From the NCBI GenBank assembly GCA_002946415.1, contig NJPS01000006.1, positions 868,001 to 932,000 on the forward strand: a stretch of DNA of 64,000 nucleotides. Direction: 5' to 3'. Source of the stretch: Rutstroemia sp. NJR-2017a BVV2 (Eukaryota; Ascomycota; Leotiomycetes; Helotiales; Rutstroemiaceae). A model generated the notes under the pieces. It saw only the letters and a program-made list of their open reading frames with translations. It was not told the origin of the DNA and ran no database searches. Of this stretch, positions 22,863-35,379 are shown one piece after another. Each line of letters begins with the position of its first letter. Position 1 is the first letter of the stretch. The translations under genes and the position numbers were made by a program.

Positions 22863-25815
22863 TTATTTTCCCCTTCAATAAGATATATCTTTATATCTTC
22901 TTATAGTTATATCTAATAGTTCTATTAGTTAATAAATTATATATCTTATAACTTGAAATTGTTGTTATAACTTGTAAATATAGTTAAATAAATATAAGAA
23001 GTGAAGTTAAATAAATAATATATAATAGATTTGAAGCTAAAAACAAGTATTATAGCTATTAAATAAGTAACGATAGAAAGTACTTCTTTTATACCGATAT
23101 TATAGATTAGTTATCTTTAAAGTAATTATAGTTTTCTTCTCTTTTTTGGTATAAATATAGCTATTCAGAAAGAAATATAGATAGACCAAATAGTATAGAG
23201 TTAACCAAGTAGAAATCATATAAAAGTAGTAGTAAGGTCTTTAGATCGGATATTAAATACCAAATCAAATCGATATCGTAGTTTTGCTATTGGATACGAT
23301 ATATTAGTAATTTGTATTATAGCTTATATACTAAGATCTACTTAACAATATACTTGTTAGTACTAGTAATATTGATCAGCGATAGAGGTTTATTATACTA
23401 TATAGATAAGGGATTATCAGTTACTTTATATAACTTCTTAGTAAGGAATATATTATAGATCTATATAATATCAGAAAGTTTTAATCGATAGAAATAACCG
23501 ATTTTCTCAAATATTTTAAAGCAACTATCTATAAAGTAATCGAGTTTCTTAGATAGATATTATATAGATAGGTAATATATATCCAACTAGATATAATCTT
23601 CTATATTGAAGTCTATAAGTTATCTATATTTATTTATAGATATTACTATATATATTTGAGCTTTGTAGATTATATTGTAGATATAATCTAGAACTTTACG
23701 ATTTCTATAAATATAAATATATATATCTTATAAGTTAAGATCGTCTGTAACAGATTGTAAATCAGTTTTCCAGTTTTATAGAACTCTAGAGATATATCTA
23801 TAAAGTACTTCGAAGAGAAGTAGATCGCTAAATAATATATAGAATAGTATAAGTTATATATAATCTATTATAGATAAGAATTTAGATTAGTTATCTTGGT
23901 AATAGCTAATAAATAGTTATAGTTTTTACTACAAATATTGATTGTAAATCTCAGTTTGACTATCAGTTTATAAGTAATCTATAGTTAAGAGCTTGATCTT
24001 AGTATCTAGGATATCATTAAACTCCTATTAGAAAGAAGAGACAAATTATAATTCTCTATCTGAAAATATAATGGTCAGGGCTCTATAGTACTAATAAATA
24101 TATATCAGATAAAGCTTAGCTTGTTCTTATATAGTAATCGATTTATAATATAGAATCGTGATTACTTATTTATTTAATCGATCGATAATCACCAGAATAT
24201 TATCATATCTGTATTTATCCTTATTGAAGCTATAGTAGTCTATTGTAATATACTCTTATATATATATCGGAATAGATAATAGATATAATAGTTCAAGGAT
24301 CTTATCTCTTAGAATAGAATTATAATAGCAGATATAATAGTTATATATATAGTTAATAATATCTGTAGAGATATTGTATTAGTAATACTGGTTTGAAAGC
24401 AATAGAAAGATTTTCTTAATATCTAAATAAGCTATCGATATAGTATTATATATTTCTCGGATAAGTAATATACAGAGGTTATCTATATTGGATATAATTA
24501 GTTGATTATAGTAAAGTAGTAATCTATTTCTTAGTTTAAAGATCGAATTACTTTTGAGTACTTGAAGGTATAATAGCTATAAACTTTTCTGATCGCGATT
24601 TATCTATAGAATATATATAATAAGATCCCAAGAATTTGATATAGTATTTAAGTTGAGCAAGCTAATAATCGATTGATTGATTAAGTTGAAATAGATTTGA
24701 ATATAAAAGGCTAGGATCTTAGAATCGAGCTATAAGTCTTTAAATAGCTATTGATTATAATACTTTTTCTTTATTCTATTCTAAGAGTTAAGCTTATCGA
24801 TTTTGTATATCAATATATTTATTAGAGAATTCTCTTTATTAGATCGATAAACGATTAGAAAGTAGTAATCTATTAGTAGTTTTATCTATCGAGCTTATCT
24901 TATATTAAGAGTCTTAGTTGTTATAAAGTATTCTAATACTTTGTAGTTTATAAAAACTCTAATCTGATAAAGAGTATTAGTAAACTTAGTATACTAGTAT
25001 ACAAACGATTTAATAATTGCAAGTATTTCTTTATTATATACTTTATAATTAAATTCTGTAGTCTATATAGTTTTGGAATAGAAAGTAATAGATAATTAGT
25101 TATCTCTATATTTCTGCGAAAATATATTTGCTATTATACTATCTGATATATCTATTTCAAATATATAGAGAAGATTATAGTTATAGTATTATAATAGAGA
25201 TATAGTTGTTAAGATCTCCTTAAGTATATTGAATACTTATTAATAGATAATATCGAAGTCGAAGTATATTCTAGTTTTGGTTAAATAGATTAGAGATTTC
25301 ATAATTACTCCAAAGTCGCGAATAAAGTATCTATAGAAATTACAGAAATCTAAAAAGGATTGAATATTTTTAACTATAATCGGATATTGCTATTGTTATA
25401 TAATAGATACTTTCTCTAGGTTTATCTCGATATTATTAGTTGAGACTATAAAACTTAAGTATTTAGTATATTTTATATCAAATTTGTATTTCTTAATATC
25501 GGTTTAGAGACCGGTATCTTCAAGTTATTATAGAACTAGATATATTTATATAGTATACTCAAACTTGTTCTCAGAGTAAATAAGAATATTATCGAGATAA
25601 GTAGTATAAAATATATCTAGATAATCAAATAGAATATTATTTATATAATACTAGTAGGTTATAGGGCTATTAGTTAGTCTAAAAAATATAACTTTATATT
25701 TATAGACTCTATAATATATCCGAAAAGTAATATATTTTTCAAAAGTAGGATCTATATAAATACAATAGAAGACTTGATAGATATCAAGTTTAGTGAATAC
25801 TTTAGCTTTAGTTAG

Positions 25816-26055
25816 TTATATAAAGGTTTTGTTAATCAAAGGTAAAAAGTAGCAATCTTTGTAGATAAGAGTATTAAGAATACGAAAATCGATACAAAAA
25901 TATAAACTACTATTGAGCTTCTTTACAAATAAGATAAGGGCAGTAAAGGGTACTTGATTAGGCTTAATAAAGCCTTTAGATAGATTATTAGTTAAATACT
26001 TCTTTATTGTTTCAAGTTCCTCAACCGATATCTTATAGAGTAGGCTATATTTCAA
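25816..26055 (-). pseudogene. Reverse transcriptase fragment of element B
   Basis: A 79-residue open stretch with the fingers region of a gypsy reverse transcriptase: KYLTNNLSKGFIKPNQVPFT, then LFVKKLNSSLYFCIDFRILN and KDCYFLPLI. The order and spacing match the family consensus (GFI-SAP, FV-K--GSLR-C-DYR-LN, KD-YPLPLI), with substitutions expected from RIP. It is the longest surviving open piece of the B pol gene. Confidence 0.85.
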
Positions 26056-28958
26056 TATACTTATATTATTATTCTCAAGCTCAATCTTGTAGTTATATTA
26101 TCGATGGAGAGATAGTAGATCGAATTCTCTTTTAGAGAATATATAAGTATAGTCTATATACTTATTCAGAATCGGTGGCTCGGCCTTGGTATCTATTAAT
26201 AGGATCGACTATATAGTGATATATCGATCTATAGATTTAAGTAATTAGATAATAAAATTATCTATTTGAGAGTATTAGTCTTGATAAGCTTATTATTGGT
26301 CGATTAAAAAGTCGATCTCTTAGAAAGTAACTAAGTAGAGTTTATAGTTATTGTATTTCTTGTAGATTAGATTTAGAGCTATACTACTAATAAACTTAAT
26401 CTCAACGATAATAGATTTATATTTTACTTAAAGCTACTAGAGAAGTTTAAGTGATCTTTTAGAGATAGATAAAGATAGATTATCTTTTCTCTTTAATTCC
26501 TTTTCTATAATCTTAATCTCTTTAGTTTAGGTACTCTACTAAGATAATCTATTGATAATATAGATAGTATTTAGTTTATTGATTTATATAACTAAGTTTA
26601 TTGTTTTACTCTTTGGAGTCTTCTTCAAAATTACGATCTTATAAGCTAGTATACTCGAGCTTAGAGTAGGGTTTAATCTATCAGATAAAACAAATTGTAT
26701 TGGTATTGCTATTAGTAGAGAGTTTGAGTTATCTAATAATGAGAAACTTAGATCGATTAATTGCTTCTTCTACTAATAGTTATCAAGTTATCGATCTCTA
26801 TATTCTGTATCGACTTGATAATATTGATTAATTATTTGATCTCCTCAGAGCTGGATACGAATATTGTATATATATATTATAGTATAAGAGATATCCTTAA
26901 GCCAATATAGTTTTCCCTTAGTATAATCGATAAGAATACAGTTTTCTGCTAGTTAGTAGTAGTCTAAGATTACTGCTTATATACCTAAGTAGGTAATTAA
27001 AAAGGGGATAAATAATTGGATATAACTATTGATTATAAGATTAAGTAAAGTATAATATATAATTTTGGGGCCTTTAATACTATTATAGTCCTTGATCTAT
27101 AAAGGTGTTTTTAATAAATATAAAATAGGTTAAAAGAAAGAAGATAGATATTTAAGGAAAGTAATATCGACGAATGCGAAGCTATTTACTTCTAAGTTAA
27201 TAAGAGTTTTGGTTGGAAAAGAGAGTCTATTCTTAGTTAAGATATAGAATATTATTATATATTCTCTATTTATTAGTTTTATCAAGTCCAAATATCTTAT
27301 ATCTCTTAGTCTATCTAGAAAGAAGTCTTTTACTAAATAGTATCTTTTGTTCGATCTATTTCCTTATAAATAGTCTAAACTATAGCTCCTATTTGTATAA
27401 TAGGATCTTGATCTTTAGAAGTATCTGAGGGAGCTTCTTCTTCGTTACTTTCTTCCCAATATTTTACTATATTGATAGTATAGGAGGTTTGAGATCTAGC
27501 CCGATCTATATTTGTATAGAAGAGGTTAATACCCTTATTAGTAGTCGATAGTTATATATAAATAGTATAATTAGATATAAAGTAACGAGGGATTTGAAGC
27601 AGCAATAAAGTATTTATATAAATATATACCGGATTGATTATAATAGAAATAGACTTTACTTACTATATAAGTTCTTATTTATTATTTAAGTAAATAGTAT
27701 TTTATCTCTTCCGAGAAATACCTTTATTGTAAAAACAGTAGGTTATATTGATAGTCTTGATATTAGCTTCAGTTGTATCGATATAGTAATATAATCGAAT
27801 ATCCTTATCTAGAGAGCAACTATTCAGAAGAACTATAGAATATATATATCTATAGAATAGAATAACTTTAGTAACCAAGTTATCTTATAGATTCTCTATA
27901 TTAGTCTTTTATATTAGTGATATAAGGAAGCAAAATTCTCTATAGAACTCCTTAAATAATATTCCTTCTTATATATATAAAACTCTAAACTGATCTCTAG
28001 TATACTTATACTCTATAGGATCAGTTAAGAAGTCTGTAATCTATATAACAATCTCTTCGATACTAAGATATAACAACTATTAGAGAGAAAGACCTTCTAT
28101 ATAGTCTAAAACAGTACCTTCTAATTAGTTTAGTATATACTAGTGTTTGAGTTTCTGCGAACTCAAAGTTTCGGTATATACTTCCAGGCAATCAGTGATA
28201 ATAGCTTGTTATAAAGATACTCTGAACTATTAGCTATTGTTCAGCTTATTAGTTATATTGGTAACCTTGGGTAGATAGCTCTGCGATCTTGATTCTATAG
28301 ATTCTATAATCGAGAAATATTGCAGTAGCTGACTAGCTTGTTACAGATCGCTGCAGACTATTTGTAGGTTATTTGTAGTTATATAATCGAACTATATTTA
28401 TAAAGGCTATAGATATACTTATATTGCTTCCTACTTAATAGACTGTTATATTTAGGTACTCTAAAGCTATCTCTCAAAGTTGGCAATCTGTTCTCTCATT
28501 TGTCTGAAGAGTTCTTGATTATCTTGAGTTGGAGGCTCGGAGGCAAGGGAATTGGTAGCCTTATTATAACCAAAGTATACTAGCAACTTGTCTAGTATTC
28601 TTGATCTTTGGGAGATATTGGCAAAGAGAGGTATTACTAATAAGGCAAATTACTCTCTTCTTTGAGTCTCCGAATTATCAGATACAGAGCTATATACTCT
28701 TGATTCTCCTAGTAAGAGGTCGAGAGGTACTCTACCTTATTCAGCTAGGTAAGGGGGAGGTATTCGGTATATAATGAGATAGTAGAGAGGATTCGTAAAT
28801 AATTGTAAATAATAAAGGGTACCCTATGTCGAACTTTGTACTCGGAATTGGGTTTTCTCCTATTGTTCTGGATCGATATTTCGGTAAAGAGATAAATAAG
28901 ACTGATATTATTAGAGGCCGTTAGATATAGCCGGTATAGTTAGATAAGTTCTTAATAA

Positions 28959-29144
28959 TATGATAATATATCTCGAAAGAATCGAATATATCTTAGAATT
29001 AAGAACTGAAGAACTAAGAGAGCTGAAGAGCTCGAAGAGCCTATATACAAGAAGTGATCATATAACAATCATGTACCTAGCTAACTCTATCTAGTTCTAG
29101 CTTGCGTCGGCCTGACTAAGAACGAAATCGTACGTATCGTCACA
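28959..29144 (-). repeat. 5' LTR of element B, almost unmutated
   Basis: It touches the last exon of the ankyrin/CorA-like gene. Read on the minus strand it begins TGTGACGATACGTACG and supplies 15 extra codons (CDDTYDFVLSQADAS) and a TAG stop (29099-29097) to the truncated gene. Confidence 0.93.
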
Positions 29145-32100
29145 CCTACCACTGGAATTCTTTTTCTTTCGAGAAAAGATCCCTTTATTCCAATTTGAGC
29201 TACCAATGATCTGTTGCCACAGGTATGCCGCTGGGACTGGTGCTTCCGACTCTATTGGTCCTGCGTTAGAGTTCTTTTGAGCGGTCTTGTTTTCTTCTCC
29301 TTTTTCGCCCTCGGTCTCCACCGATAGATTTGAATTCGAGTCATTTCGGGCTGGGCACCGATTACCATCTATTTTCGAAGTGAAAAATACTTCCTCTAAT
29401 TTAGCAATCTGTTGCTCGTGTCGTACCAAGCGGTCTTCTTCGCTTTCTTGAACCTCCTCACCCCTCCAAGATCTGAATGAGTCCATAATGTTGTTAAATC
29501 TTTTTTTCACTGCCCAGTAGCCTAGTGAGCTTGGTATAAGCCTTCCAAAATATCTCACATTGGAAAGATAGTAAATGACGTTTGGCAGCCATACTTGGTA
29601 CGGTTGTATGGATTTTCCAGCATCACTCAGCCATGAACCGAAGGATTTCGTCTTTTTGGCCCTATTCGGGAGAAGTAGATGTGCTTCGATGAAATCTCGA
29701 AGTCTCGTTATGTTCCAAGCTATGACAATGACAATGATTGATATCGCTAAAGATATTCCAACTGCGGAGGATGATTAGTACTTAAGACGGAACAAAAGAA
29801 TATATTGAAGCTTATAAAGCCAACCGGAGGCTTGATGTAGTGGCCAGAGGGTGCCGCCGTTGGGCCCTGGATCTCTGGGGAATTGTTGAATATTTAGGGC
29901 CATGAAGGAAGCCATAAAAGACAACGGTAGCTGCATTATACTAGATACTGGACTATATCGAGAAGGTAAAGTGTCCTCACGAAGAGAATTGTAACGACAG
30001 TGAAGACGAGGAGCACCTGAGCGGATCAGCATATTTTATAGTAAATTCCAGGCTTATCACACTTACGGTGCCTTGCCAAGCAACTTCATCGCTCCCTTCT
30101 CTTGCGAATCTAGCTTCCCAAGCGTTGGCTTGTCTTGATTTCAGCTCTATGAGGTGGTTCAACTACTCGAAGTGGTCAGTGTTCCAGTTTCACGAGACAA
30201 AGTTGCCAGAAACGGCGTAACCTCGCCTCCGGAATCGTGTCAAACTAACCGAATCGTAGATCTCCTTGGCCTGGCTGTTCAGCTTCTCAAAATCTCTGGT
30301 GTTATTGTCAATCCTTTGGCGGCAAGATAAGAATATAGACTCTTTGTAATTGGGATTATTGAAGGCTTTGAGCTCGGTTTGGGCGTTTTTCAAAACCTGG
30401 CTTTGATCATTAAGGACGTGCAGTATAGTGCTGATCTCGTCCTGTATATCTTTTATGTTGATCAATTGGTTCGTCTCATTATCGATCCGCAGAAGACGGT
30501 CAAGAAGTGTAGCCCGACTTGGATTCTTCGACTTCTTATTGGCGCCGTTGAGGTCAGTGGAATCTTTTCTAAAGTTCTTAAAGAGCTCAGTGACTTTGTC
30601 AGACTATTCAAATCAGCACGGCCTGGTTTCCAAGAAATGATGATCTTGTCAGATGCGTACCGCTTCTCCGATCTCAGATTCAAAGTATTCCATAAATTTG
30701 CCATCCTCTTCAGCAGCAGATGAATCGAAGATGTGTGTGCATTTGGAGAAAATAAGACTCAGGAGATCCAGAGACGAGGTTATCGGGGGTGGCCTGCCTT
30801 CAAACCTGTTCATGCTATCGAAAAGATCTGGGTCATTGTGATTCTTCTTGCACCAATGAGGCGGGAACGATGTGACGATAGTGTCGGGCCGTAGAGCATT
30901 TTTAGGGGGCCTCATCTGCTCGTCGTTCACTCCATTTTTGCTTATTCCTTGTGCACCATCCGAGTCCGGCTTCTGGCCCAGTCGTTGACTATTGGAAGAA
31001 TCTTCCATCCGGTCTACTTTGTCTGTTTCGGATGGCAGTTCCTTTTCGCCAGGTATAAACCAAACCCAAATTAGATCGACCATCAGTATCTTCGTCTCTG
31101 TAAGTCGTTTCTTGACTTCTGACCTAACCATGGTATCATAAGTTTCATCCTTGATAAGGGCTTTCTTTCTGTTGCGATATACGACTTGGTCACGATCCCG
31201 TTCCTCGGTGCTTGGAAGCATGTAATAATAGTACTGATCCAGCGTCCTAGGTAAGTATTAGACGATGGCTTGGAATACGAGTAGACGATTTGCCCACCTC
31301 CGCACCAGTAATGGGAGCTTGTATGTCAAGTATCCCATGATTATGGCCGTGCTTGCAGCCGTCGGCTCAGTATTCAAACCATCCAGAAGCTCATCGTTGT
31401 TGAATGCGTCCTCCCCAACTGTGCTATCCAAGGCTAACTGCAAGCAAGAATTGTTAGCTTACGTAAATACTCCTTACCTGACAACCTACTGCTTCTGAGT
31501 TGTAACTGGTATAACTATCTGATGTTAGTTTTCGCACTCAACCCAAACACAATACGGTAAGGTTTACCTTGCGGCTTTGGCTTCTTCGTTGCATTCTGCA
31601 AGAATCTGGGCCATTTGAACGCGGCCCTCCGTCGAATCATAGTCAAGGAATGGCATCTGTTGATAAATAATCAGTCTGGTGAAGTTAGAGGGCTCGCGAG
31701 AGTACATCACGCATACGCAAATAGCTAGCATTTCAACCTCCTCCTTCGGAGAGTCGACTTGAATCGTCTTGGCAAATGGGCGCATGAATCTCTGTTCTCA
31801 TTTAGCCAACGTTCATCAGCAAGAAGGTGCTGCAATTACGCTGTGAGCATCCGGAATATCATGCTTCTGTGTTATCCAGCTTGCCATAGGAAGGTTGAAG
31901 CTCATTTTGATGAAAAAGTCCTCAATCCCAAGTTAGGTCTGTATGATACAACAACAATGAATGTACACACCTGTACCCAAGCCATCTAGTTATGTATCAG
32001 CATTCAGTTTGCCATGCTATCTTCGGGGTAGGGTCATACATTGTTTGCGGGGATGTGGAACCATCTACAGAGCGAGATTGGAGCTGGGTTTTGCTTCTTT

Positions 32101-34633
32101 GTTATTTCGTCGAATTTGTTACTGCCAATCTGCTTATGTGTTCCTGTTCCCAGCTCCTGAAGCATTCTTTCGCTCGTTGTAGCCATCTGAATTGCCTGTT
32201 GTATGGTTGCAATTGGACCCGGGGCCTGGGGCGCTTCTGTCGTCTGATCTCGTCCTTCTTCGTCCGTGTTTTGCTTCTTCTTGCTTGAGGAGTATAGCAT
32301 TTCGAGCACACTGCTCCGACCTATAACCGATTTTCCATCTTTGAAAAATTCAATGGCAGTTATGACATGTAGTTTGCAAGCTTTAACGGCCTCAGAATTA
32401 ATTGCGGCGGGGTGGTTTCGAACTTTGGAGATAAAACTTGATGGTTTCGGAGGCTGCAGGAAGGGTCGATGAGCTAGCAGCCAGAGAATGATTTCTTCTT
32501 TCGACTTCGACGTTTGATCGCCCTTCTGTATGTTTTTTCTCTTAGAGTCGACATTATCTCTCGCCAGCTGTAAGGGAGATTTCGGGGCCGAAGCAAAATT
32601 CTCAGCATTAATGTCTGCATCGATTTCCAATAGTAGCCGAACCACAGTTAAAGATCGGTTCTCGACGGCAAAGTGGAGGGCTGTGTTGCCATCATTGTCC
32701 AGGATCTTTGCTGAAGCATGTTCAGTGTTTACTAGATACATAACGAGACTTGTTCGGCGAGACAGAGTGCTTTCGTGCAGAGCCGTTCGGCCCAGCCAGT
32801 TTTGGTCGTCAATCTCAAGCTCCACAATCCTATCTCTCTTGAGGAGATACTTGATTCTTACTGAGTCTCCTACGCCAGCCGCGTCCATGAGCTGGCGAAG
32901 GTTGATGAAATATGCTAACTTGCGTAAAACTTGAAGATAATCGGAGTCCTTTGGACCCGTAAATGCACCCACGGCAGCATAATCCTTTGCCATTCTAGAC
33001 GTGTGATGGCCGAATATTGACGGACCATCCTCGACCTTAACTCTCTCCGTTAGCTTACACGTACCTTTCAAGATCATGTTGCTTACCAGGTCCGATGACT
33101 GGAATGATCAGATAGGAAATCCAAACTTGGTATGGGACGGCTTTGCTGGTTCAGTCTGGGACGCAGTTGCTATTCGACCATGAGCCACTTTTTGGAAAGC
33201 CTTTGCCAGTTCTGTAAACGGATCTGGGTACTGGTAGCGGAAGAACTCATCGTCTAGCAGAGTGCTCCCGGAGACCTGTATGATCATTGGTCAGCCCTAC
33301 TTGATTCCGACCCTTTGGCATATCTACATCTTCTAACAGCAGAGACAGACAAGAGAACCAAAGCTAAAAAGGACTTCGAATATACCCAAATCAATAAGCC
33401 ACTCCGAAGAGACATCTAAATTCCAGAACATACACACCTTCAGGTACTTGGTAAAGGTTTCCCCAAACTTATCTGAGTATTTGAAAGGCGTCCCTAGGAA
33501 CAGTACTCCAGAGGTCATCCGATATAGTGTTTGATCTTCTGCACTGGCAGCTGAAATCAATGCCTTTTCTACAACAAAACCACCATCTCCACATTCGATA
33601 AAGATAATCGGGTGCTTTAGTTCAACTGTGGGTAACTTCTCAGTCAATTCTCTTGCTACTTTGTCATAAAAGGAACTTGACAACTTTCCATTCTGGGGAG
33701 GACGGTAGCCGAATTGGAATAGTCGAGACTCGGGGATGGCTTTGCAGAGCAGGTCAATGTCGGTTAGCCACCGTACCGGTCCTGGATCCGGTGGTTTTTC
33801 TGCTTTTGAAGAGCTTTTTTTTGGATCTCCATCTGCAACAGTAGTTGCAAACCTTGAGCTGTTCTTCCGGGATGGCGACGTGAAGGTATCGTGCAGTGAA
33901 TCCTTGTTACTCTTACTATGGTCGTCATTCAAGTAAACCGAAGGGCTAGGTGAGACTTTGAGTGACTCCGAATGGGATTTCTGGCTTGTGTTGGTGACAG
34001 TAGATTGCAGAGGAGAGTCATCGGTAATGGATAAGGCTCTGGCCCTGACGTTGGGCCCCTTCTTTGATTTGTCGGTGCGGTCTTTCTTTTCAGTAGTAGT
34101 CAATACCGGGTTGTGTGTCCATATATTATCTTCTTGGCCGTTTCCGACTAGCACAAGATTGACCACTACAATATTCACAGGATGTTCGAAAGTGTAATGA
34201 TCCTTTGGATCGTGCCTCCATGCCAGTGGTCTCAGAAACTCCGAGTCCTGCAGAAATGAAATCAACCAGGTTGGCATGCAAGAGAGTGGAGGTTTACCTT
34301 GGGGACTTTGAAGCTCCCTACAAAAGGAGTCGGGCAGGGAGAGCTGTCGGCTGGATCCAAGATCTTTACATGTTGACGTGACTGGGATCGAAGAAGCTGC
34401 GAGGGCCTGGACCCTTCGGGGTTCGTTCCATCTGCTATAGAATGTTTAAGGCTGGGCTTTAGTGTTGTTGGACCTGGAGTAGAAACTGGTAGTAGCGTTT
34501 GTGCTGGGTTCACAGTAGTTGAGTTGCTATCTCCGGACTGCTGTGCGCTCTCAAGTACTGCAGATTGCGTGCTGTTACCAATCATGAGATCCGGCTTCGA
34601 TATTTCAATGTAGGGTGTGTTTAGTCGTGACAT
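29097..34633 (-). CDS. Hydrolase-like / ankyrin / CorA-like multidomain protein, 15 exons, 3' end replaced by an LTR
   Basis: Proposed exons: 34633-34298, 34247-33438, 33275-33087, 33044-32040, 31985-31971, 31920-31840, 31791-31568, 31505-31490, 31437-31298, 31246-30661, 30603-30250, 30162-30067, 30016-29981, 29930-29825, 29761-29145, then LTR codons to 29097. All 14 joins keep phase, giving about 1537 native codons. The Ser/Pro-rich N-terminus (MSRLNTPYIEISKPDLMIG) leads to an alpha/beta-hydrolase-like segment (about 280-382; FQFGYRPPQ, HPIIFIECGDGGFVVEKALI, GVLFLGTPF) whose nucleophile elbow has no Ser. Ankyrin repeats follow (about 527-605; GRTALHE, GNTALHFAVENRSLTVVRLL), then RWFHIPANN/MAWVQ, RFMRPFAKTI, RRTLDQYYYYML, and a CorA-like end: DLIWVWFIPG, TIVTSFPPHW, a coiled stretch, and two membrane helices (about 1285-1311 and 1332-1348). 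ALN stands where CorA has GMN. Such proteins are probably membrane-anchored receptors or transporters of unknown role. Exon 3 has a TGA (33110-33108). Intron 33086-33045 is only 42 bp, so that join is the weakest, and the microexon at 31505-31490 is also uncertain. Confidence 0.8.
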
Positions 34634-35300
34634 GTTGTTCTGAAAGATCTGGAATGGGATTTAATCGAGTTCTTCAAATATTCAAGATCTCGTGTTACAT
34701 GAACGTGGGGAGAGAAAGCGAAGGTTAGGGCAACGAGAAAGGCGAGGAAAAGGAATTTTGAGGCCTTTTAAGTCGAGCTGAAAGCGCCACAGGCTTTTGT
34801 CCAATAGGCAAAATTGTCACCTGGGAACGATAGGGTGTGACCACAGGATTTTGGCAGGGGTGGGCAGCCTCAATGCAACCATTGAGAGTTCCTTCCGCTG
34901 GGCTATTGGTGATGTGTGATGGGGAGCTGACAGCGCTTGCCTTCTTTATCGGGGATTCGGAAGTGAAGGTGTTGATGGGAATTTGAGGGGCTGATGCAGT
35001 AGAGGATCTACGATCTGGTGCATCAAGAAGCCCTCTTGTGTACATTAACTACGACACTGGAAGCTCTTAGTATCTCGTTTTTAGTTGTCATGGAAGGCAG
35101 CTCTTTACTTATTTCAGAGAAATTGTCTACTCCAAGTAATTTTCCCTGCAAAATTGACACATCTTTCCAAAACGATGGCTGTTCGAACAATGCTATTTCC
35201 TGGCAAGAGCCGTTGGCGGAGGAGACTGGCTGTTTTTAGAGATATAGTAGATCGCTAGGCCATTAGCACGTGATATGCTGACGAAGCGGATTGGGGGAGG
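34634..35300 (-). other. Possible upstream exons or 5' UTR of the large gene
   Basis: Two minus-strand stretches look coding but were not joined. The first, about 35215-35050, reads EIALFEQPSFWKDVSILQGK in part and then MTTKNEILRASS from an ATG at 35091. The second, 35045-34725, is a Ser/Pro/Thr-rich frame starting MYTRGLLDAPDRRSSTASAP. A good acceptor (CTTTCAG) lies just before the ATG at 34633, and a GTAACA donor lies about 50 bp further upstream. The large protein may therefore start earlier than annotated, or this may be a spliced 5' UTR. Confidence 0.4.
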
Positions 35301-35379
35301 GGGTGCCGTTGCTGAAGGCTGCGAGAGAAAGAATATATTGAACTAGGTTCAGTAGTTCAATAGTAACGTGGAATACAAC

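Larger units (their letters stand above)
22677..29144 (-). mobile_element. Ty3/gypsy element B, minus strand, inserted in a gene
   Basis: Paired 186-bp LTRs at 28959-29144 (5') and 22677-22862 (3'), with TGTGA..TCACA-type ends and a perfect CCTAC duplication at 22672-22676 and 29145-29149. Reading leftwards from the 5' LTR: gag-like region (about 28850-27200; its start region keeps fair GC), then protease, reverse transcriptase (open fragment 26055-25816), RNase H and integrase to about 22900. A purine tract (GAAGGGGAAAA on the minus strand) abuts the 3' LTR. Stops are everywhere except the first few hundred bases next to the gene. Confidence 0.92.

Noticed and set aside
30379..30723. Plus-strand frames inside the gene island
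   Set aside because: They are antisense shadows of exons 10 and 11 of the ankyrin/CorA-like gene, whose minus-strand reading has clear domain motifs.
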